Assembly: GCA_902527215.1 (NCBI GenBank)
Contig: CABZOF010000001.1
Span: 226,001 to 290,000 of the forward strand
Length of the DNA: 64,000 nt
DNA from: an uncultured Pelagibacteraceae bacterium
GTDB taxonomy: Bacteria; Pseudomonadota; Alphaproteobacteria; Pelagibacterales; Pelagibacteraceae
Reading direction: 5' to 3'
Shown: in pieces, positions 8,573 through 18,198 of the stretch
Layout: each line of letters starts with the position of its first letter
How positions within the stretch are numbered: position 1 is the first letter of the stretch
Translations under genes and position numbers: made by a program
Notes under the pieces: generated by a model
Told to the model about the DNA's origin: nothing
What the model saw: only the letters and a program-made list of their open reading frames with translations
The model's database searches: none

Positions 8573-9661
8573 TTACTTTATTAATGTTTTTTCAATAATT
8601 TCATCTTCTAAATTAATATTTATTTTATTATTTTCTTTATCATATAAATTAGAAATAAAATTAAATACATTTTTTGAGTATAAATTTGAGGCAGATACTG
8701 GTAATTTATTCAAAATATTTGTTTCACCTAAAATTTTTACCCCATTTTTTTCAACTATTTTGTCAGCCTCTGTAAATGCTGTGTTACCACCTTGAGTTGC
8801 TGCTAAATCATAAATGATCGAACCCTTTTGAAGATTTTTAAACATTTCCTCCTTGATTATTTTTGGTGCTTCTCTTCCAGGAATTAAAGCGGTACAAATA
8901 ATTATATCAATTTTTTTTAAAGTTTCAGAAAGTAGTTCTTCCTGTTTCTTTTTGAATTCTTCAGATGCCTCTTTTGCATAACCTCCATCAGTTTCTAGAT
9001 TTTCAGATCCATCTACGCTTAAAAATTTTCCTCCTAAACTTTCTACCTGTTCTTTTGAAGCCATTCTTACATCAGTTGCAAAAACAACCGCTCCCATTCT
9101 TTTTGCAGTCGCTATTGCTTGCAAACCAGCAACTCCTGCTCCAATAACTAACACTTTTGCGGCGGGTATAGTGCCGGCTGCTGTCATCATCATAGGAATT
9201 GCTCTTTCATAAATTTGAAAAGCCTCAATTACCGCTTTATATCCAGCTAAGTTTGCTTGAGAAGATAATATATCCATTGATTGTGCCCTAGTTATTCTTG
9301 GAAGCAATTCTAAAGAAAAACAATTAATTTTTTTCAATTTTAATTTTTTTAATTTTTGTTCGTTTGAAATAGCATTTAGTGATCCAATTAAAATTTGATT
9401 TTCTTTTAAAAAAGATTGCCTCTCTTCATCTAGAAGTCCTAATTGGACAATAATATCAGCTCTATTAATTATATCTTTTTCGTTTTCTAAAAAATCTACT
9501 CCTAAATTTTTATAATCTTCATCACTAAAACCTAAATGAAGTCCATAATTTTCTGGTAAAGATAATTTTAAACCTAAATTAATGTATTTTTTTGCTATCT
9601 CTGGCGTTATAGCTAGCCTTTTTTCAATTTCTTTGTTTTCTGAAATAGAGACTAAATTCAT
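8573..9661 (-). CDS. pntAA: NAD(P) transhydrogenase subunit alpha, NAD-binding part
   Basis: The 362-residue soluble protein is related to alanine dehydrogenase. It begins with the family pattern SISENKEIEKRLAITPEIAKKY and has the NAD-binding fold VLVIGAGVAGLQAIATAKRMGAVVFATDVR near residue 175. Other family blocks are RITRAQSMDILSSQANLAGYKAV and DLAATQGGN. It delivers hydride from NADH to the membrane complex with PntAB and PntB. rpmJ ends 16 bases before its start. Confidence 0.96.
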   Translation of the reverse strand: MNLVSISENKEIEKRLAITPEIAKKYINLGLKLSLPENYGLHLGFSDEDYKNLGVDFLENEKDIINRADIIVQLGLLDEERQSFLKENQILIGSLNAISNEQKLKKLKLKKINCFSLELLPRITRAQSMDILSSQANLAGYKAVIEAFQIYERAIPMMMTAAGTIPAAKVLVIGAGVAGLQAIATAKRMGAVVFATDVRMASKEQVESLGGKFLSVDGSENLETDGGYAKEASEEFKKKQEELLSETLKKIDIIICTALIPGREAPKIIKEEMFKNLQKGSIIYDLAATQGGNTAFTEADKIVEKNGVKILGETNILNKLPVSASNLYSKNVFNFISNLYDKENNKININLEDEIIEKTLIK

Positions 9662-9677
9662 TAGAGATACAAAACAG

Positions 9678-9803
9678 TTATTTTTGTCTTGCTTTAAATT
9701 TTGGATTTATTTTATTGATGATATAAACTCTTCCCCTTCTTCTAACTAGTTTAGAGTTTAAATCTCTTTTTTTAATAGATTTTAATGAACTTTTAATTTT
9801 CAT
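9678..9803 (-). CDS. rpmJ: 50S ribosomal protein L36 (41 aa, not in ORF track)
   Basis: Reverse-strand translation from the ATG at 9803 gives a 41-residue basic peptide: [20 protein letters not shown], then [21 protein letters not shown]. This is the alphaproteobacterial form of bL36, whose usual pattern is KxRNSLKSLK...VVRRKGRVYVINKxNPRFKARQ. The zinc-ligand cysteines are absent. It was missed by the 60-residue cut-off. Its ATG overlaps the TGA of the upstream sugar epimerase (ATGA), so its translation is probably coupled to a surface-sugar gene that itself follows 5S rRNA. Confidence 0.95.
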   Translation of the reverse strand: MKIKSSLKSIKKRDLNSKLVRRRGRVYIINKINPKFKARQK

Positions 9804-10687
9804 AATTTGTTGCTTTTAATAATGGAACTTATGTAATCTTGCAATTGTAATTTTCCATATTTTTGAATTATTTTGTTATTATAAGATATTTTAGTTAAAG
9901 CTGAGGCAAATCGTTCACCTGGCCTTGGCCTTAAAAATACTATTTTACTTTCAAACATCTTTGCAACTTGAAGTATTGAATATGAATTTTTATTACTAAT
10001 ACTATAATATTTACATTTGCCAGCTTTAAAAGCTTCATAACAAACAGAAACAGTATCATAAATATGGGTAAACCTTCTTGTTTGGCTTCCTGGTTTAACA
10101 ACACTTAATGGTTTTTTATTTGAATATTGATATTCAAATATTCCAATTACTGTGGCCATATCCCCAGTTTTAATTTGCTTTGGACCATAAACGTTATAAA
10201 AAAAAATAACTTCAAATTTAAAATTAAACCATGTTTTTAAATTTTCTAATAATTCCAAATTTTTTGACTTAGTGAAAGCATAAGGTGAAAGGTTTTTGTC
10301 ATTTCCTTTATTTCCTAAGCTTGCAGAGGTTGCAGAATAAATAAGTTTAATATTATTATCTAAACAAAATTTAAAAACTGCATTTGTACCTATTGAATTT
10401 GATTGATAACATTCATCAAATTTTTTAAAGCTTTGAAAAATTCTAGCAAATTCACCAAAATGAAAGATTGAAACAATTTTTTTTTTATGTTTTTTTAAAA
10501 TTTTATTTATATATAAAGTATCACCTTCTATATAATTAACTCTTTTATTTTTTATGTGATTTTTTTTTGATCCCGAAGAATAATTATCTAGGCTTGTTAT
10601 ATTATATTTTGTTCTTTTTAAAAGGAGTTCTATAAGATTAGAACCAACAAATCCTGCACCCCCAGTTACTATTATGAGATTTTTCAT
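9800..10687 (-). CDS. NAD-dependent nucleotide-sugar epimerase/dehydratase
   Basis: The extended-SDR signatures are clear: [12 protein letters not shown] at the N-terminus, the SATSAS strand, YAFTKSK as the catalytic YxxxK, and YGPKQ. UDP-glucose 4-epimerase is the closest general type, but the substrate is open. The track starts the ORF at 10741, but those first 18 residues are encoded by 5S rRNA sequence. The real start is the ATG at 10687, giving [12 protein letters not shown], 295 residues. This ATG is only about eight bases past the 5S 3' end, so the mRNA must be made from a transcript that includes 5S or be leaderless after processing. Confidence 0.85.
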   Translation of the reverse strand: MKNLIIVTGGAGFVGSNLIELLLKRTKYNITSLDNYSSGSKKNHIKNKRVNYIEGDTLYINKILKKHKKKIVSIFHFGEFARIFQSFKKFDECYQSNSIGTNAVFKFCLDNNIKLIYSATSASLGNKGNDKNLSPYAFTKSKNLELLENLKTWFNFKFEVIFFYNVYGPKQIKTGDMATVIGIFEYQYSNKKPLSVVKPGSQTRRFTHIYDTVSVCYEAFKAGKCKYYSISNKNSYSILQVAKMFESKIVFLRPRPGERFASALTKISYNNKIIQKYGKLQLQDYISSIIKSNKL

Positions 10688-10694
10688 TTTAGAT

Positions 10695-10813
10695 AAGCCT
10701 GGCAATGTCCTACTCTTCCATGTCTTAAGACAAAGTACCATCGGCGCTGAAAGGCTTGACTTCCGAGTTCGGAATGGGATCGGGTATTACACTTTCGCAA
10801 TAATCACCAGGCA
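10695..10813 (-). rRNA. rrf: 5S ribosomal RNA, separated from 23S
   Basis: The reverse strand reads GCCTGGTGATTATTGCGAAA at the 5' side, then the conserved CCGATCCCATTCCGAACTCGG loop and GCGCCGATGGTACTTTG. It ends with GAAGAGTAGGACATTGCCAGGC. The first and last helix arms (GCCTGGT / GCCAGGC) pair, which sets the ends at about 10813 and 10695. The nearest 23S sequence on this strand ends about 53 kb upstream at 63854. The stop of the O-antigen ligase-like gene is 60 bases upstream of the 5S 5' end. Confidence 0.95.
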
Positions 10814-10873
10814 GGATCTTTTACTTAAAATTGAATAAATAGTAAAGGATAAAAAATAATATTATGAATAATT

Positions 10874-12139
10874 TTAGGTCTTAATAAAGTTTCTACTCCA
10901 AATTAAAAAAGGTAAATTCAAAATCATTGCAATATTAAGCCAATTATTAAATACATTACCTGTTGGAACTATTGGCCAAAGATAGATTGCAATTCCAGAT
11001 AAAATACAAATTTCAAAATCTGTGAAATAATATTTGCCTCTGAATTTAAATATTAAATGCTTTATTACAAATGTACAAAAAAAAATTAGAGCAACAATTA
11101 GAAACATAAAACCAATAGTTCCAGTTTCACTCAATATTTGTATATATGTATTATGGGGATGAGATGCACAAGAAAGTTCGCTTTCTTTATAATTTTCATC
11201 ATTGCAAAAGTTTCTAAAGTTTTTAACGCCAACTCCTAGAACCTTATTGTCTAAGTACATCCGATATGCAGTTATATAATGATGAGTATGCTCTTTAGAA
11301 AAAATATATAATCCCTCTTTTTCTTTTTTGTTTTCGTCTAATAGATTCATTTGAGATAAAGTTGTATCAAAAACTCTTTCTTTTGCTGTTGGATTGATAA
11401 TACTTATAATTATAAGCAATAAGACACTAGAAAATAAAGTATAGAGTCTTAATTTAAACAATTTTTTAGAAAAGAGAATAACAAAGACAGCTGATAAATT
11501 TATGTAAAAAAAAGCTGATCGATCTCCACTAATAAAAATTAATGCTTCAGATAAAATAAAAATTATTATTAATAAATAAAACAATTTATTTTTTTTTTTA
11601 AATATAAATATAGATAATCCAAAAAATATTGGCCATAATCTACTAAGGTAACTACCTAAAATTTTTTCTTCCCCAAAAAAACTTGATATTCTTACTGAAC
11701 CTTTCCATCCTAAAATATTTTCTCCAACAAAATATTGGTAAAAACCGTCTAATACTAATGCTAAGAAACAAAAAAAGATGCAATAAAAAAAATATTTTAT
11801 AAATTTATGATCCTGATTTAATAGTGCAACTATAGCGATTACAAAAACACCATACCTAAAATAGAATAAAGAAATTTTTAAACTATCTAAATTAAAATTA
11901 TTAATTAAATTATTCAAAATTAAATAAAACCAAAAAAGTAAAAAAAAATAAAAATATTTTTTATGAAAGTAAGAAAAGTTTTTTTTTTTTAAACAATAGG
12001 TTAAAAATATTAAAGTTATAAATGAAATTGCAAAATCGCTTAGTAAGGGGCCTGTAATTAAGAAAAGAGGGATTAAAGAAAATAAAAAAATTGGTAAGCT
12101 ATAAAAAATAAATTTTTCAGTACTTGAATTAAAAATCAT
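10874..12139 (-). CDS. O-antigen ligase/polymerase (WaaL/Wzy-like)
   Basis: The 421-residue protein has about eleven membrane helices and a large periplasmic loop. Family markers are ISGDRSAFFY before the loop, VLGVGVKNFR within it, and the HPHNTYIQILSETGTIGF motif after it. WaaL ligases and Wzy polymerases share this fold and cannot be told apart by eye; the PHNTYIQ..E.G..G pattern is shared by both. It acts at the periplasmic face, joining undecaprenyl-linked glycan to an acceptor or polymerising it. It is the last island gene before 5S rRNA and divergent from the WecA-type gene. A 12-base T tract (11979-11990) lies in its coding region. Confidence 0.85.
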   Translation of the reverse strand: MIFNSSTEKFIFYSLPIFLFSLIPLFLITGPLLSDFAISFITLIFLTYCLKKKNFSYFHKKYFYFFLLFWFYLILNNLINNFNLDSLKISLFYFRYGVFVIAIVALLNQDHKFIKYFFYCIFFCFLALVLDGFYQYFVGENILGWKGSVRISSFFGEEKILGSYLSRLWPIFFGLSIFIFKKKNKLFYLLIIIFILSEALIFISGDRSAFFYINLSAVFVILFSKKLFKLRLYTLFSSVLLLIIISIINPTAKERVFDTTLSQMNLLDENKKEKEGLYIFSKEHTHHYITAYRMYLDNKVLGVGVKNFRNFCNDENYKESELSCASHPHNTYIQILSETGTIGFMFLIVALIFFCTFVIKHLIFKFRGKYYFTDFEICILSGIAIYLWPIVPTGNVFNNWLNIAMILNLPFLIWSRNFIKT

Positions 12140-12297
12140 TGAAAAAAATTTATAATAATTTGTAAATTAGACCTATCTTATATAATATTAAAACAATATT
12201 TGTATTAAAATCTAATATTTTTAATGTTTTAAATATTTAAGACTTTGTTGTAATCTATTTGTATTTGAGTACGGTCATAAGGAAATCATAACTATTA

Positions 12298-13326
12298 ATG
12301 AGCAACACAATAATAATCTATTGTTTAACAAATTTAATAATATTTTTTTTATGTAGTAAAATTTCTTATGAACTTAATTTAGTTGACCTACCTAATGAAA
12401 GAAAAATTCATTCTGAAGCTACAGCTTACACTGGTGGAGTAGCTATAAGCGTAATATTTTTAACTGCAATTATTACATTTGATACTTTTAATGAGAGTTT
12501 GAGTTTAATGCTATCCATAGCCTTTCTAATATCAATTGTAGGGTTAATTGATGACAAATATAATTTGAATATAGGTAGTAAGTTAAGTTTACAAATTTTA
12601 CCTATTTTTTACATAGTCATTTTTGAAAACTTCGGCTTAAAAGAACTTGGAGATTACGGTTACTTTAAACTAGATCTTGGAGCTTTTGCGATACCTTTTA
12701 CCTTCCTATCTGTCTTATTTTTAATCAATGCATTTAATTATTTTGATGGAATTGACGGCATGTTAGGTATTAATACAATTTCTGTATTAGCTATTTTGTA
12801 CTTTTTGGTTTCTAAGCATAACACACATTTTTTAGTTGTTGAGCAAAATATTCAATTTTTTTTGCTTGTTATCGCGATACCAATATTATTTTTTTTATTG
12901 TTTAATTTTTCTTTTTTAAATCTTCCTAAATTGTTTTTAGGAGATAGTGGAAGTTTATTGCTAGGGTTTGTAATATCCTTAATTCTAATATATTTTGCAA
13001 ATCAAAATTTCATTCACCCAATTTTACTTGCTTGGTCTGTTGTAATTTTTGTTTATGAATTTTTATCAATTAATTTAATAAGAATTAGAAATAAAGAAAA
13101 GCTTTTTAAAGCAGGTAGAGATCACTTACATCATATAATATATACAGAAACTAATTCATTAATTTTTACTAATTTTTTAGTATCTTCGATGAATATTTTT
13201 TTATTTACTATTGGATATTTGAGCTATTCTTTTGTAAGTCCAATAGTATCTTTTATTTTATTTATTATTTGTTTCATAATTTTTTTTGTTTTAAGAAATT
13301 TTTACAAGATTAAATATAAAATTTAA
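12298..13326 (+). CDS. WecA/MraY-family glycan-initiating phosphotransferase
   Basis: The 342-residue polytopic protein has the polyprenyl-phosphate N-acetylhexosamine-1-phosphate transferase signatures: LPNERKIHSEATAYTGGVAI, GLIDDKYNL with the double Asp, NYFDGIDGM, LFLGDSGSLLLGF, and the final GRDHLHH carbohydrate-recognition loop. It starts the glycan by moving a sugar phosphate from a UDP-sugar to undecaprenyl phosphate. WecA or WbpL are equally good names. It is the only initiating transferase in the window and is convergent with the CapD-like gene. Confidence 0.9.
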   Translation: MSNTIIIYCLTNLIIFFLCSKISYELNLVDLPNERKIHSEATAYTGGVAISVIFLTAIITFDTFNESLSLMLSIAFLISIVGLIDDKYNLNIGSKLSLQILPIFYIVIFENFGLKELGDYGYFKLDLGAFAIPFTFLSVLFLINAFNYFDGIDGMLGINTISVLAILYFLVSKHNTHFLVVEQNIQFFLLVIAIPILFFLLFNFSFLNLPKLFLGDSGSLLLGFVISLILIYFANQNFIHPILLAWSVVIFVYEFLSINLIRIRNKEKLFKAGRDHLHHIIYTETNSLIFTNFLVSSMNIFLFTIGYLSYSFVSPIVSFILFIICFIIFFVLRNFYKIKYKI

Positions 13327-13356
13327 ATTAGGATAAATTAAGTCATAAAATTATAT

Positions 13357-14832
13357 TTACCCAAGATACATATGGTCGATAAGTTCTGAATTTGATTTGT
13401 ATGATTTAAGTAATTTTTCTAGTAACTTCTTTACCTCTAGTGCATTATTCTTGGAAATTAATTTTTCTAGATTTTTTAATTCTAATTCTAATTTACTAAA
13501 TGAAATAGATGGATCACTTATTTTTTGAATTTTCGGATGATTTGTTTTTTGTGGATTATCTCCAACTAGTAATTCTTCGTATAATTTTTCACCTGGCCGC
13601 AACCCGATAATTTTGATTTCAATATCTCCATTTAGGTTTGTGCTATCTTTAATTGCAAATCCCATAAGATTAATCATTTTATTAATTAGATCTAAAATTT
13701 TTATACTTTTGCCCATATCCAGAACAAATACCTCGGCATTTTTACCCATAGCTCCTGCCTGAATGACTAATTGGGCTGCCTCCGTAGTAGTCATAAAAAA
13801 ACGCGTTACATCTGTATGAGTTAAAGTAACTGGACCACCTTGTATAATTTGTTTTTTAAATTTTGGTATTACAGATCCAGACGATTCTAATACATTACCA
13901 AAACGAACTATTGAAAAATTAGTATTTATATTTTTTGTGTTATTATAAATACTCTGCATACATAACTCTGCAAGTCTTTTTGAGGCACCCATAATGTTGG
14001 TTGGTCTTACTGCTTTGTCGCTAGAAATTAATACAATATTTGAAACTTTTTTACTAACAGATGCATTAACTACTGACAAAGTACTAAAAACATTATTTTT
14101 GACTCCAGAACAAATATTTTCCTCAACCAATGGTACATGTTTATAAGCTGCACAATGATAAACAGTATTTACGTTAAATTTTTCAAAAATAATTTCTAAC
14201 TTTTCTTGGTCTTGAGCATCTGCAAGTAATGAAATTATCTTTAAATTTTTATCGTAATTTTTTAATTCCTCAAAAATTTTATAAAGTGCAAATTCATTTA
14301 ATTCTAAAAGAAGTAACTTTTTTGGATTTAATTTTATAATTTGACGACATAATTCAGAGCCTATCGAACCTCCTGCCCCAGTAACAAGAACAGATTTTTT
14401 ATTTATATTTTTATTCAATAATTCAATATCTGGCTCAACTTGCTCCCTATTCAATAAGTCATCAATATTTAAATCTTTAATATCTGACACTGTTACTCTG
14501 CCGTCAATAATTTGAGAAATACTTGGGAGTGTTTTCACTACTAGTTTATATTTATTTAATTGTTGGATAATTTGATTTCTTCTACTACGACCTAGAGATG
14601 GTATTGCAAGAACAACTAATACAATATCTTGATCATGAATTAACTTTCCTAAATTTGATGGTGAATAAATAATTTGACCAAACAGAGTTTGATTATGTAG
14701 TTTTTCATTATCGTCTAAAAAACCTATTATTTTAAATTCTGGATTTCCTTCTAGAGAAACAATTAACTGTCTACCAGCTTCACCTGCCCCATATATAATT
14801 ACGTTTTTTTTTTTTAATTTTTCAACTTTCAT
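13357..14832 (-). CDS. CapD/WbpM-like nucleotide-sugar 4,6-dehydratase lacking the membrane domain
   Basis: The 491-residue protein begins directly at the first Rossmann-type domain (VIIYGAGEAGRQLI...GFLDDN). It then has the SDR domain VTGAGGSIGSELCRQI, YHCAAYKHVPLVE, SSDKAVRPTNIMGASKR (Met in place of the usual catalytic Tyr, as in this family) and GLRPGEKLYEELL. Full WbpM-type enzymes have roughly 150 more N-terminal residues with four membrane helices, and these are missing here. It should make UDP-4-keto-6-deoxy-GlcNAc. Twelve A residues (T at 14804-14815) lie within the first ten codons. Start overlaps the upstream GT4 stop (ATGA). Confidence 0.87.
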   Translation of the reverse strand: MKVEKLKKKNVIIYGAGEAGRQLIVSLEGNPEFKIIGFLDDNEKLHNQTLFGQIIYSPSNLGKLIHDQDIVLVVLAIPSLGRSRRNQIIQQLNKYKLVVKTLPSISQIIDGRVTVSDIKDLNIDDLLNREQVEPDIELLNKNINKKSVLVTGAGGSIGSELCRQIIKLNPKKLLLLELNEFALYKIFEELKNYDKNLKIISLLADAQDQEKLEIIFEKFNVNTVYHCAAYKHVPLVEENICSGVKNNVFSTLSVVNASVSKKVSNIVLISSDKAVRPTNIMGASKRLAELCMQSIYNNTKNINTNFSIVRFGNVLESSGSVIPKFKKQIIQGGPVTLTHTDVTRFFMTTTEAAQLVIQAGAMGKNAEVFVLDMGKSIKILDLINKMINLMGFAIKDSTNLNGDIEIKIIGLRPGEKLYEELLVGDNPQKTNHPKIQKISDPSISFSKLELELKNLEKLISKNNALEVKKLLEKLLKSYKSNSELIDHMYLG

Positions 14833-15956
14833 CTACTTGTATGCATATTAATAAATTTTAAAAATTTTCTTGATAGTAAGCTTTGTTCAAAATCTTGAAT
14901 GACTCTTTTCCTAGCCATTTTACCATAATCTTTTGTTAATTTTTTATTTTTGATTACATATAACATTTTATTTTTTATATCATCGATACTTTTAGATTTA
15001 TGAAAAAAACCTGTTTTATTCTCAACAATTGCATCATAAAGACCATATATCTTTGAACAAAGAGATGGAATTCCAGAAGATCCAGCTTCAATTACTACTG
15101 TTCCAAATCCCTCTCGATAACTGGGTAGACACAAAATATCAGCCATTGAGAACCAATCTTGAGGTTTTTTTGTATATTTAAAATTTAAAATTTTTTTATT
15201 ATTTTTAAAGTAATAAATTATTTTTTTGTCCTCAATTGTGCCGACAAAAATTAATAATACTTTTTTATTTTTCTCAATTTTTTTAAAAGCTTTTATAAGC
15301 TCTATAATTCCCTTTTCTTTATTAATTCTTCCTAAATATAAAAAAATAAATGAATCCTTTGGGATTAAATATTCATTTCGCATTTGATTTCTTTTTTTTT
15401 TGTTAAAAATAAACTTTTTAGTATCAACACCTCCGACTGAACCTTTATGTATTACAGTTGATTTATTAGATGAAATAACATTTTCCTTTATCAAAAAATT
15501 TCTTTGAGAAATGCTATCGACTAGAAGTGTATGTGAGAGGTAAAAAATAATTTTATCAATAAATTTGTAAAACTGTTTTGATAAACCTTTTTTTGTTGCC
15601 CATATTTGTCCTGTAAACCAGTGAATACGTTTTGGGACTCTTACAATAAATGATGCAACTGCAACTATTAGTCCTATTTTGGGGGTAAATGAAATTGAAA
15701 TATTTGGTCTTATTTTGATTAAAAAAAATAATGTAACAAAAAATGCTTTAATGTCATAAAATACATTTAAACCTCTTTTAAAATTTATATTATTTAGAGA
15801 TACCTCATTTGGAACAGATTTTTTTAAATTATGGGCTTTATTACAAAATATAAAGAGTTTGTATTTTTTATTTAATTTTTTTATATGATTTAACATAAAG
15901 TTACTAAAGAAATTAGACGTATTTGCAATCAAAAATATCTTTGAATTTTTATTCAT
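14829..15956 (-). CDS. GT4 glycosyltransferase
   Basis: The 375-residue GT-B protein has the donor-site features of GT4 retaining transferases: FLYLGRINKEKGI, LLIFVGTIEDK and the EX7E block REGFGTVVIEAGSSG. The N-terminal half carries the variable acceptor domain with HWFTGQIWATKKG. It acts at the cytoplasmic membrane face, adding one sugar of the repeat unit. It overlaps its neighbours on both sides by four bases (15953-15956 and 14829-14832), so five genes from 19217 to 13357 appear to be one operon. Sugar and acceptor unknown. Confidence 0.85.
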   Translation of the reverse strand: MNKNSKIFLIANTSNFFSNFMLNHIKKLNKKYKLFIFCNKAHNLKKSVPNEVSLNNINFKRGLNVFYDIKAFFVTLFFLIKIRPNISISFTPKIGLIVAVASFIVRVPKRIHWFTGQIWATKKGLSKQFYKFIDKIIFYLSHTLLVDSISQRNFLIKENVISSNKSTVIHKGSVGGVDTKKFIFNKKKRNQMRNEYLIPKDSFIFLYLGRINKEKGIIELIKAFKKIEKNKKVLLIFVGTIEDKKIIYYFKNNKKILNFKYTKKPQDWFSMADILCLPSYREGFGTVVIEAGSSGIPSLCSKIYGLYDAIVENKTGFFHKSKSIDDIKNKMLYVIKNKKLTKDYGKMARKRVIQDFEQSLLSRKFLKFINMHTSR

Positions 15957-16903
15957 TTAAAAATTTTAAATTTTTTATACAGAGAATACTTTGCATTAAA
16001 ATTAAGTTCTTTTTTAATTTTTTTATTACTGTATGAAACTCTATTAGATATAACTAAGAATAAATTTACAACTTTTTTTGGAAGAGGAAAAAAAAATAAT
16101 AGAAATTTTAAAAAATTAACGGGTATATTAATTTTAAAAATTTTTTTGTTGTTATAATTCTGATAGCTTTGATAAAGCTCAGCTTGCTTACAATCATCAG
16201 AAACAATATATATTTTATTCTTTGATTTTTTCAGATTTAAAATTACCAAATTTATAACTTGGTTTATATCTTTCACATTTATAAAATTAAAAATAATATC
16301 TTTAGAGCACCTAATCCAAAAACCATATTTTAGTGAAATTATAATAAATTTTATTAAATTAGACTTTTCATTTTCACCAAATACATTTGAAATTCGAAGA
16401 ATAGTATATGAGAAATTTCTATTTAAATTTCTTTTAATAACATTTTGAATTAATGAATCCCCTTTTAACTTACTCTTAGAATAAAAATTATCTGTTTTCT
16501 TTGAGGTTTTCTCATTTATAATTTTACGTTCTCCTAAATAATTTCTACTATTGCCATAAACTGAAACACTACTTAAATGTATAAGTCTCACTTCGGAATT
16601 GTTAGAATTTAAATATCTGAGTAAATTTTTGAGGAAAATAACATTAATATCTTCCAGTTTTTTTTCATCGCTGTAAATTTTTCCAACACAATTTATGATA
16701 ATATTTGTTTTTTTTAGAAAAGATAAGCTTGATTTATTGAATGAGGCAAAATCCCATTTTATGTATTTTACTTTGGAATTTTTTAAGGGCTTATATCTTA
16801 TGCTTCTTGCCACACATATTATACTTAATGAATTATATTTAGCAAAATTTTTTAAAATACTGCTACCAATCAATCCGGTGTAACCAAGAATTACAATTTT
16901 CAT
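15953..16903 (-). CDS. NAD-dependent sugar epimerase/dehydratase
   Basis: The 316-residue extended SDR starts MKIVILGYTGLIGSSIL (nucleotide-binding GxxGxxG). It has SSVSVYG as the active-site strand and YSKSK as catalytic YxxxK, followed by LRISNVFG. Enzymes of this group in O-antigen clusters often reduce or epimerise 4-keto sugars, so it could act on the CapD product, as FnlB/WbvR-type reductases do. It lies between a nucleotide-sugar dehydrogenase (15 bases upstream) and a GT4 (overlapping). Exact reaction not readable. Confidence 0.75.
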   Translation of the reverse strand: MKIVILGYTGLIGSSILKNFAKYNSLSIICVARSIRYKPLKNSKVKYIKWDFASFNKSSLSFLKKTNIIINCVGKIYSDEKKLEDINVIFLKNLLRYLNSNNSEVRLIHLSSVSVYGNSRNYLGERKIINEKTSKKTDNFYSKSKLKGDSLIQNVIKRNLNRNFSYTILRISNVFGENEKSNLIKFIIISLKYGFWIRCSKDIIFNFINVKDINQVINLVILNLKKSKNKIYIVSDDCKQAELYQSYQNYNNKKIFKINIPVNFLKFLLFFFPLPKKVVNLFLVISNRVSYSNKKIKKELNFNAKYSLYKKFKIFK

Positions 16904-16917
16904 TGTTATAAATAAAT

Positions 16918-18198
16918 TTATAATCTCAAGCTAAATTTATCTTTAGAAAATAAACTTTTTAAATCAAAAACTACATGTTTTTTTTTGCATAGATTTAAAA
17001 TTTTACTTTCCCCCATATCTCTGAATTTTTCATGAGCAACAGCAATTATAATACCATCATAAGTACATTGATTTAATCTTATAATAGGCTCAATATTATA
17101 AAGTTTTTTTATTTCTTTATTATTAGCCCAAGGATCATAAAGATCTAAATTACAATTATATTTTTTTAAAAATTTAATTACATTCTTTACACCTGAATTA
17201 CGGATATCAGCACAATTTTCCTTAAATGTAAGACCCATAATTAAAATTTTAGATTTACTAATTTGAATTTTTTTTTGTTTCATTTCTTTTATCATTGTTG
17301 AGGCAACATGGTTACCCATATTATCATTTATCTCTCTTCCTGCTAAAATAATATTAGGTGTGTATCCAGTACTCTTTGCCTTGTAAGTAAGATAATAAGG
17401 GTCAACACCAATACAGTGACCTCCTACCAGACCAGGTTTAAAATTTAAAAAATTCCATTTAGTTCCAGCTGCATCTAAAACAGCTTCTGTATCAATATTT
17501 AATTTATTAAAAATTATTGATAGCTCATTTATTAGAGCAATATTTAAATCACGTTGGGTATTTTCAATAACTTTTGCGGCTTCTGCAACTTTTATACTTG
17601 GTGCTTTATGTGTGCCAGCAATAATAATTTCGTTATAAATTTTATCCACTAAATCACTGACTTCATATGTCGAACCAGAAGTAATTTTTTTTATATTTGT
17701 TATTTTGTGCTGTTTATCTCCTGGATTTATCCTTTCTGGACTATATCCACAAAAAAAATCTTTATTAAATTTTAATTTAGAAAATTTTTCTAATATAGGT
17801 ACACACTCGTCCTCAATGCACCCTGGAAAAACTGTAGACTCATAAATAATTAAATCCTTTTTTTTTATTATTTTTCCTATCATTTTAGATGCAGCTAATA
17901 ATGGACTTAAATCTGGTTTTTTATTTTTATCAACTGGAGTTGGTACCGTTATAATAAAACAATTAGAAGATTTAAGGTCTTCTACTCTAGATGTAAAATT
18001 TAATTTTTTTGATGGTTTTAATTCTTTTTTGCTAAACTCTAAATTGATATCTTTACCTAAATTTAATTCTTTAACTCTTTTTTTATTAATATCAAAAGCA
18101 ACAATGTATTTTTTTTTTGCAAAAGCTAACGCAAGTGGTAAACCGACATAACCTAATCCAATAATTGCTATTTTAATTTTTTTTTTTGAACTAATCAT
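16918..18198 (-). CDS. UDP-N-acetylhexosamine 6-dehydrogenase (TviB/WbpO type)
   Basis: The 426-residue protein has the three-domain UDP-sugar dehydrogenase layout. The NAD site reads [18 protein letters not shown], followed by [16 protein letters not shown] and [18 protein letters not shown]. The centre has [23 protein letters not shown], and the catalytic cysteine lies in [15 protein letters not shown]. The [14 protein letters not shown] pattern points to the TviB/WbpO branch that oxidises UDP-GlcNAc or UDP-GalNAc to the uronic acid, not to UDP-glucose dehydrogenase. Its start overlaps the 18195 stop of the following-strand neighbour, a UDP-uronate epimerase, which fits a GalNAcA or GlcNAcA pathway. 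Confidence 0.88.
   Translation of the reverse strand: MISSKKKIKIAIIGLGYVGLPLALAFAKKKYIVAFDINKKRVKELNLGKDINLEFSKKELKPSKKLNFTSRVEDLKSSNCFIITVPTPVDKNKKPDLSPLLAASKMIGKIIKKKDLIIYESTVFPGCIEDECVPILEKFSKLKFNKDFFCGYSPERINPGDKQHKITNIKKITSGSTYEVSDLVDKIYNEIIIAGTHKAPSIKVAEAAKVIENTQRDLNIALINELSIIFNKLNIDTEAVLDAAGTKWNFLNFKPGLVGGHCIGVDPYYLTYKAKSTGYTPNIILAGREINDNMGNHVASTMIKEMKQKKIQISKSKILIMGLTFKENCADIRNSGVKNVIKFLKKYNCNLDLYDPWANNKEIKKLYNIEPIIRLNQCTYDGIIIAVAHEKFRDMGESKILNLCKKKHVVFDLKSLFSKDKFSLRL

Noticed and set aside
10688-10741. N-terminal extension (MVLCLKTWKSRTLPGLSK) of the epimerase ORF in the track
   Set aside because: These codons are the 3' part of 5S rRNA read in frame; the SDR family start is the Met at 10687.
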